Positions 53,646-64,000 of a stretch of 64,000 nucleotides of DNA are shown here, piece by piece. The position numbers and the translations under genes are program-made. The DNA lies in assembly GCF_963675165.1 (NCBI RefSeq), contig NC_087381.1:682001-746000 (forward strand). Direction: 5' to 3'. A model generated the notes under the pieces. It made no database searches. It was not told the origin of the DNA and saw only the letters and a list, made by a program, of their open reading frames with translations. This DNA comes from Halichondria panicea (taxonomy: Eukaryota; Porifera; Demospongiae; Suberitida; Halichondriidae). How positions within the stretch are numbered: the stretch's first letter is position 1; each line of letters starts with the position of its first letter.

Positions 53646-53774
53646 CTAGTACAACTCTTCGTAGCGATTCTTCTTAGAGCGACACTTATAGCAGCATCTC
53701 GTAATGGACACCATGAGAACTACAACACATCCCACCTTATATAAACACGGCAGCTAGGCCCAACATCACACTAG
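53646..53774 (-). pseudogene. relic of the last exon of a gene K copy
   Basis: It is nearly identical to 59074-59200, including the end encoding RCCYKCRSKKNRYEELY and the stop. A 4-bp insertion after the CCCACC stretch shifts the frame in the membrane helix, and the 5' part is missing. It shows that the I/J duplication unit reached into the end of a K-type gene. Confidence 0.88.
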
Positions 53775-53828
53775 TTTGTGTGTCGTATACCGTCTAAGAT
53801 AAGGACAAGGTGGGTATATTTATTAATC

Positions 53829-53919
53829 CCCATACTTATAGTCCAGATATGCTGGAGGGGCTTCTCCGCCGGCCATACAAGTATACTGAGCAGAGGGTTG
53901 TTCTCCAGTGGTAGGGGGT
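53829..53919 (-). pseudogene. relic of an A-J type tail exon end
   Basis: The GATATGCTGGAGGGGCTTCT block (encoding EAPPAY on the minus strand) and some 60 bp of P/Q-rich tail survive. The remainder, including the membrane helix, is absent. Confidence 0.85.
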
Positions 53920-53988
53920 TACAACCCTGCTGTCAACTACATGACAAAAAATTATAGTAAATTTAATACTGCCATAAGTAAGATGAGA

Positions 53989-54022
53989 GCTTACCTCCAA
54001 TAGCCCAAACGAGGCTCAGCGG
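53989..54022 (-). pseudogene. relic of a signal exon
   Basis: The piece encoding LSLVWAIGG with a GTAAGC donor remains. Its 5' part has been replaced by unrelated sequence. Together with the tail relic 100 bp away, it marks a gene reduced to its two ends. Confidence 0.75.
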
Positions 54023-54120
54023 TAAGCATTTAAAAGTAAGTGCATTTTGTGTGGAAAAAATTATTTCTACCATATTTACAAAATAACGAGACATCAATAT
54101 AATTATACAGCAGATACTTA

Positions 54121-54218
54121 ATTTGCTATCACTGTTATCAGTCAAAATTTGTGTTAAAGCTTAATTCAAATTTGCTATCACTGTTATCAGTCAAAATTTG
54201 TGTTAAAGCTTAATTCAC
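54121..54218. repeat. 49-bp tandem duplication
   Basis: Two copies (54121-54169 and 54170-54218), each starting ATTTGCTATCACTGTTATCA, lie just downstream of the gene J stop, probably in its 3' untranslated region. Confidence 0.85.
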
Positions 54219-54245
54219 CACTTGTGTGGTGGGCAGTCCCCATAC

Positions 54246-58528
<4,283 letters not shown>

Positions 58529-59073
58529 CACATTGGCTATGTTTATGCAGCTACCCTCAGTACAGGTATACAATACTTCTAGTAAAGGTTCTAGCTATAA
58601 ACGAGCTATAAAAGTAGTGAGTACAATTAAAGTCATAATAATACAGACAGCAGAGTACATATAAAAGCAAGTCATGGGATTTACAGTTATTGCGCATGCG
58701 CATTCAATAATTGGTAAACGAGGGGAGGGGTTCAACAGCATTAGCCTCGATTCCAGGCCGCAAGAAAAGGGAAGGGGCTGGAGTCTAGGATACTTTTCAA
58801 AATCTGTGTTGCCTTGGGGCCATAATTTGTCATATAATTTTTTCTGCCTTGGAATTCGACCGAAGTTGGCTTCCATCTGATCGAACATTGATGAAAGTTC
58901 GCTTTCAGAAATTAAATACACGGATTTCTAGCTATGTCAGCTGAAAAATAGTCCCCGAACTATTGATTAATTTATAAGTCTCAACTTTGCTTCAATTATA
59001 TTATCACAATAGACAAAAAGATATACACAATAAGCTAAAAACAAAACAGTAAATAATTTTTCTGGGTGTCTAG
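58529..59073. other. spacer between genes K and J
   Basis: This is the 5' flank of J. It has a single TAGCCTCGATTCCAGGCC end at 58742. It aligns with 53.03-53.6 kb in front of gene I. No gene is seen. Confidence 0.7.
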
Positions 59074-61398
59074 CTAGTACAACTCTTCGTAGCGATTCTT
59101 CTTAGAGCGACACTTGTAGCAGCATCTTGTAATGGACACCATGAGCACTACAACACATCCCACCATAAACACCGCAGCTAGGCCCAATATCACACCAAAC
59201 AGTACTATCAACAGCGGAAACTCTGCATGTATACGGAGAAAACACATGCATGTACAGCTCATTAACATGATACTGCATTGAGTGTACAATTAATTGTAAC
59301 GCTTACTGTTGATTGCACAGTTGCTCTTGTATCCAGCAGAATACTCTTCGGCTTCACTTAAGTCAAATTCTGTACATATGCACACACACACACACACAGA
59401 GAAATTAAACTACATACAAGACTAAGGCTGAGTAGCTGTCAGTGTGTATAGACTTACGGCATTGAATGGCCACATCCATCGTGTGGTTACAGTCATGGAT
59501 GAGGACGTGAGGTTGGAAGCAATCGGTGAAACATGACTGAGAGGAATCACAAGTGAGGTCCTTCACGTGAATAGCTCCACTACCAGGGCTATACAGTAAT
59601 TATAGTGAGCCGTTAGGAATTAAGGTATACTATCAATTAATTAATGGATACTATATATGCACACAGCATGATAGTAATAATTACTATGCCCAGAAATGTC
59701 TGTTTACTTGTTTTAAAAGACTAGCTATAAAGCATATACCACTTAAAACAAGAAAATGGTATGTGTATACTAGCTATTATGTACACTGAGTGAACTCACA
59801 ATGCACTTCCAGTGAACACAGCCCCTGTGTAGCCCAGTTGTCGACACACAGAGTCAGCCCCCTCCTGACTGAAACCTTTGTTACAGACTGTACCCCACTG
59901 GCCATTCTGGTAGACCTCTACACGCCCGTACGAATGTATGGTGGTGTTCGTTAAAGAGTTCATCAGGCGAACTTGCCCCTGATAAGGAGCCTCCCAAATA
60001 TTCTCAACACCTGCAGGAAAGTTAAATAGGATATCTGCACCCAATTCATTTAATTTCCATGCACGGATGGTGGTTGTACATATATATATATAGAATGGCT
60101 AATTGCAATCCCGACACATAATTATGTATGCATGCTGATTGCATGCATAGTAATGAGCTATAATTTATAAAAGCATATCTATATAAAGACGCTTGTGCAC
60201 AATATCTTACTGCAAAACACTGCCACATCTTGCCGATGACTGCAGTCCTCGTCTAAGTTTCCGTAATCGACATCACAACGCATAAAATGCCAGAAATAAG
60301 AAGCTGAACACGATATGTCACTCACAGCTATAGGCATACTGTCATTTGCAGAACCATACCTATTGCAACATGTGTGTGAAATTATAAATGGAGACATTCC
60401 TCATGGCAAAATTAATGGGCACTTTAAAATAGATCACATGCAGCACAATGTATACATGCAGTCAAGATCAACTACATGGTAAATAGATGTTACATTCTGT
60501 ATAGCACTATTTCAAAGTTGAATGCTACCTGATGGCAACTGCTGTATTTTACAATCTGCAAACAAGCCAAACAGTAAAGCACAAAACGTACGGTGTATAG
60601 ATCGTGTAATTCCAGCCGGTAGCATATTTGAACCCCATCTGTCGACAAGCCACGTTAGCAGCTGCGAGTGAGAACTCATCACCACACACTGTCCCCCATG
60701 AACCCTCGGACTCAACCTCACCACTGCCATCAGACATGTAATTACTGCCAAGGTACATCTGCATGTGTGTGCCGGTGTGATGGGGAGATGTTATATATTA
60801 TGAGTTTTGGCTGGTTGTAGATTTGCATCCGCTATATTAAATAGAGAGTTGAGACTCAGAGAGTCTACATGTACTGTGGTACTGCATTATCTTAATAAAA
60901 GCACAATGAAAATCTTGCTATGAAGTGTCGGAATTTTACAACGTGCAGAGTTTAGCTATACACAGAATAACTACTGTAGTATATAGATTTAATATATACA
61001 TGCAAGTTTATAATATAATACACATGTCTCACCTCCAATCGTCCTGCACCTGTACCAACCACTTCATCATTCACCATTAATCGGAGGTCTCCTTTGGACC
61101 ATAAAATGTGTGGCTCTATCAGTGATTGTGTCCAGTCATCCGCAAACAAGAACTCGTCATCCGTATTAAGTCCGTCCTCTGAACAAAACAAATATGTACG
61201 TATATGGAAGCTAACATGATATGATACTTTTTTTGCTACAAATGCTGTATAATAAACTCTTTATAGTGCTTATAGCAATTTACCTGATGTCTGCCCATCT
61301 TTGTATAGCTGATAGCCATCTTGTTGCGGGCTTGCATCAACTCTAGTCTGTAGCAACACATATACCAGTGTGGCAATAACTTTCCATTGACTTTGCAT
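59074..61398 (-). CDS. gene K: divergent two-SRCR type I membrane protein
   Basis: Predicted 376 residues over eight exons: 61284-61398 (signal MQSQWKVIATLVYVLLQTRV, likely cut near VDA), 61033-61178, 60592-60758, 60211-60359, 59800-60010, 59458-59588, 59307-59369 and 59074-59222. SRCR1 starts near GDLRLM. Its first half is divided by an extra phase-0 intron, and it has SWGTVCGD, VACRQMGF and EDCSHRQDVAVFC. SRCR2 has [19 protein letters not shown] and HDCNHTMDVAIQC, plus an additional Cys. A short acidic linker, a single hydrophobic helix (about residues 328-358) and a 16-residue tail with CCYKC and YEELY follow. The tail has no Pro-rich part and YEEL fits a YxxL sorting or signalling motif. 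K differs from A-J in signal, domains and tail, so it is a related but separate lineage. Confidence 0.88.
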
Positions 61399-62722
61399 AT
61401 TGATCTCTATCAGCTATAAAAAAAAGGATCAATCCAATGTAAAATGGATTTAAAGGAGGAGACATTATTTTTATAGCTGAGAAGTCTAACAGCATGTTCT
61501 GTAACTAGTGTTTTCTATTGTTAACAGCATCTGCACATCCTTCAGTGTATGTCACTACATCTCTTCTATTGTAATGAATACCCATTCGCTTGTATAGAGC
61601 ATCAGCTAATGCAAGCTAACTACATTAATTTTGTACCAGAAGCTGCACAAACAGCCCCACCCCCTCTCTTGTCCTTCGGGAAATCCACAAGTGCCACGGG
61701 GAAACCCCTCAAATAAACACACCCACATCTAATTGGATGCCCTGCCCATATCATCTTATCGTACTTGAACTCTGAAGTTGTCTTTCTATTGATATTGCAC
61801 AAGTTTCTGTGTCTGCCGACTCGTATTGACAGTTGAAGGCCACCTGAAGTTAATATAAGTGCTTGGTGAGTGTGTGTACTGTCATGCCTAGAGTGAAGTA
61901 GCTTGCTAGGTATACTCAGTAAATGGTTTGTCTTATCTTAGTAGTTTTGGTCTATGCATCTCCACTATATTAAAGTATAAAAGCTTTCCCTTCTAAGCTA
62001 TCTCACTCAGACTGTGTGTGTATGTGTGTGTGGTGGGTGGTGTGTGTGTGTGTTGTGTGTTGTGTGTGTCTCTTTGTAGTCTATAAAAGCCTCGAACGAA
62101 AGACTATTGTCTCTGTCAGAGTAATTAAATTGTTGGCTGTTGACACTCAAGTCGTTAGCAGTTCTTTCTGAGTGATTAACAGTTTTATAAACATATGAAT
62201 TCCGTTAACAGTGTACATGTACCTAGTACCAGGAGTGGAAATTCATTGGTCGATACAGATTCTAAACAGACGTAAATAATAAAGTCAAGCATGTATAATT
62301 ATGTCAGCTAAACTTCATTAAGAGATTTTTTTTATGTACTGTGTACATACATGTACATGTTCAATATAAAAGTGAAGTTTTCTGTATAATTATTACAGTT
62401 ATACGACTTCTTCCTGTTAGAATCCACAATACATTCCAGAAGCATTAAGTGTACTGATGCATCTGTCTAGTAGAACCTGTTAGTTGAAGTGAGGTGAAAC
62501 CTTTACCTGTTGAGGCAGTGTCCTCTTATTGTAAGGTGGTTCTCTATATTTGCAGATTTATGTAGGAAAGGGAAGTTTAGGGACGGAATAATATTAAAGC
62601 GTCTTTTTTTGTAGGGAGGTTCGTTTTATTCAGCGGGTTCTTTGTCAGGTTCACTGTAATTATTGTAGTTGTTCTTAATTGTCGGTTTAATTTTGTGGCT
62701 TTTGGGGTAGAAGCCACGGTAT

Positions 62723-62723
<1 letters not shown>

Positions 62724-62777
<54 letters not shown>

Positions 62778-62848
62778 AATGTGTGTGTGTGGGTGTGTAT
62801 GTGCAATGTGTGTGTGTGGGTGTGTGGGTATGTGTGTGTGTGGGGGGG
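62724..62848. repeat. (TG)n microsatellite
   Basis: An uninterrupted (GT) run of about 27 units is followed by variant GTGTGTGTGTGGG and GTATGTGCAATG units. It is about 180-300 bp upstream of the gene L start. Confidence 0.95.
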
Positions 62849-62955
62849 TGTATCAAAGCTATTGGTAATGGTAACTAATGGTGACGTAAATATTGGAACC
62901 CTATCAGTAATCCAATCAAATACCAGGAAGTTAAACTATGATGTCATTATCCCAT

Positions 62956-63007
62956 GCACACACACAAAGACACCCATCCACCCACCCACACACACACACA
63001 CACACAG
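62956..63007. repeat. (CA)n microsatellite
   Basis: CA repeats and CCCA variants end 18 bp before the gene L ATG. They form an inverted complement to the (TG)n tract about 110 bp upstream. Confidence 0.95.
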
Positions 63008-63024
63008 AGGCTAAACTAAAAAAA

Positions 63025-63555
63025 ATGGCAACGGATGGCAAATCTCGTATCCCAAAATTCTCTTTTGGGTTCAGAAGAACTACTAAAGTCCAAGACGAAC
63101 CGAGTGCCCCCCTGACACTGGAACCCCCAAGTATCGTCCGAAGTGCCACGCCCACTAATCCCCCCGCATCTCGTTCAGCCGAATCATCTCCGAAAGTGAG
63201 CCGTTCCAAATCTCTACGGCTGCCACGCCCAACGAAATACGGGCTAAAGTCTCATTCCCAATCGTCCATTCCGGAACCAAATCAAAACAGGTATAATGGT
63301 GATAACGATTTAGTGCCGGATGTGAAATCTGTAAAATTGAATATTTCGCGGAATTCGTTATCCCCACGTGGGCGGAGTCTCACAGTTAGTGGTCACATGA
63401 GCTCATCGTCCAATCAGAGCAGTCGATCTAACTCTCCGAGTGTGTCCACTGCGAGTGGTGGTTCTGAGAAGCGGAGGCTTGTGCCTAAGAGTGATGGAGT
63501 GCAAAGCTTGAGTCAGGCGGATGAGGTCAGTGTTGCAGTTGATTGGGTAAAATAG
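63025..63555 (+). CDS. gene L, first coding exon, Ser/Arg/Pro-rich protein, unrecognised
   Basis: The chosen start has a strong context (AAAAAATGG). An in-frame ATG at 62938 would translate the CA repeat and is less likely. The protein begins MATDGKSRIPKFSFGFRRTT and is basic and Ser/Pro-rich (SPKVSRSKSLRLPRP, SRNSLSPRGRSLTVSG, SSNQSSRSNSPSVS). Two SxIP sequences (SRIP near residue 7, SSIP near residue 78) sit in basic/Ser-rich context. This is the signature of EB1-binding microtubule plus-end proteins, but short motifs like these arise by chance. A donor may be GAG|GTCAGT at 63526 or TGG|GTAAAA near 63546; otherwise the frame stops at 63555. The composition, biased codon use and lack of family repeats mark a real gene continuing right. 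I do not recognise the family. Confidence 0.6.
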   Translation: MATDGKSRIPKFSFGFRRTTKVQDEPSAPLTLEPPSIVRSATPTNPPASRSAESSPKVSRSKSLRLPRPTKYGLKSHSQSSIPEPNQNRYNGDNDLVPDVKSVKLNISRNSLSPRGRSLTVSGHMSSSSNQSSRSNSPSVSTASGGSEKRRLVPKSDGVQSLSQADEVSVAVDWVK

Positions 63556-64000
63556 CATGTAGGTTAGTTTATGGCCGTTCAAACTGTTGAGATTTGGCTC
63601 TTAGTTATTTTCATCAGACTGTTGCTAGTGCATGCAGTATCTTTGAAAGGCCATAACTTGTGTTACAATATTATCCAATTTTCTGAAAGCATAAAAGGAG
63701 CCATTGTGAGAGGGTTCAATCTACTTCATTGCATGGCTAATTATAGGCATCTAGTATGGTCTCTTTTTTGTTGCTATTAGGACTTGAAGGCATTCTATCC
63801 AAATTGTTAATAGATTCCTAACCATACACAGTGTGTGTGTGTGTGTGTGTGTGTCATTATTAGTGTTGGTGTTCAGCCACTTAGCTAGTGTACACAGAGA
63901 GCTGGTAGCCTGGACAGTGTGTCCGGTAGTTAGTGAACTAACACTGAAAACTAACAGCTGGTTGGTTACTGTTAGTCTCTGTACTATTATACATCACTTT
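63556..64000. other. probable first intron of gene L
   Basis: I see no convincing exon. A (GT)n run occurs at about 63,830-63,854. The 69-codon ORF at 63571 looks random. Confidence 0.45.

Larger units (their letters stand above)
53003..54245. other. spacer between genes J and I with relic exons
   Basis: From left to right: the 5' flank of I (shared with that of J at 58.53-58.98 kb); a single TAGCCTCGATTACAGGCC transposon end at 53223; relic of the last exon of a K-like gene (53646-53774); tail-end relic (53829-53919); signal-exon relic (53989-54022); and a 49-bp tandem duplication (54121-54218). Confidence 0.75.
61399..63024. other. divergent promoter region between K and L
   Basis: This 1.6-kb region lies between two head-to-head genes. 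It contains GT-rich stretches near 62,016-62,072, a long (TG)n tract at 62724-62848 and a (CA)n tract at 62956-63007. No coding sequence is convincing; the His/Thr-rich ORF at 62.6-62.9 kb is a microsatellite artefact. Confidence 0.6.

Noticed and set aside
62626-62856. His/Thr- or Cys/Val-repeat ORFs near 62.6-63.0 kb
   Set aside because: They are translations of (TG)n/(CA)n microsatellites.

Overview
Eukaryotic, AT-rich, intron-rich DNA from an invertebrate animal. The dominant content is a same-strand tandem array of scavenger receptor cysteine-rich (SRCR) membrane-protein genes. Large SRCR families of this kind are known from demosponges and sea urchins. I lean towards a sponge because of the compact genes, short introns and many small DNA-transposon relics, but nothing here proves the species.

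Layout, read on the minus strand from right to left: gene K (61.4-59.1 kb, a divergent two-SRCR receptor), J (58.5-54.2 kb, 3 SRCR), a patch of gene relics (54.0-53.6 kb), I (53.0-49.4 kb, 3 SRCR), an orphan signal exon (49.1 kb), H (48.8-47.0 kb, 1 SRCR broken by a frameshift), G (46.0-40.3 kb, 4 SRCR), F (39.3-35.1 kb, 1 SRCR), E (34.3-32.3 kb, 2 SRCR), D (30.1-17.7 kb, 6 SRCR), C (17.3-13.2 kb, 2 SRCR), B (12.3-3.4 kb, 8 SRCR), and A (2.5 kb to beyond the left edge, at least 2 SRCR). On the plus strand, gene L begins at 63.0 kb, head-to-head with K; only its first coding exon is visible.

Genes A-J share one architecture: a short signal-peptide exon (consensus [18 protein letters not shown]), a variable number of SRCR domains, and one last exon carrying a transmembrane helix, a basic stop-transfer stretch and a Pro/Tyr/Gln-rich cytoplasmic tail. 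(The end of A lies outside the window.) Each SRCR domain is encoded by two exons with six cysteines (group A pattern). The exon pair is flanked by phase-1 introns and split by a phase-2 intron, so modules can be gained or lost without changing frame. I assigned every exon by its splice sites. The summed coding lengths of B, C, D, E, F, G, I, J and K are all exact multiples of three (1132, 426, 908, 382, 286, 643, 582, 551 and 376 residues). H fails this test because of a 23-bp deletion.

The array looks like a receptor family in rapid turnover: whole-gene duplication (I and J), block duplication inside genes (B is two copies of a four-domain block), tail-repeat expansion, frameshifted tails (D, E), a pseudogene (H), relic exons, and many DNA transposons in introns and spacers. 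Several insertions have clean target-site duplications and empty-site paralogues within the window. Most tails keep a C-terminal PPxY motif (EAPPAYP), and many keep a YSNQ motif, so a shared cytoplasmic adaptor pathway is plausible. The ligands and the role (microbe recognition, self/non-self recognition or adhesion) cannot be read from sequence.
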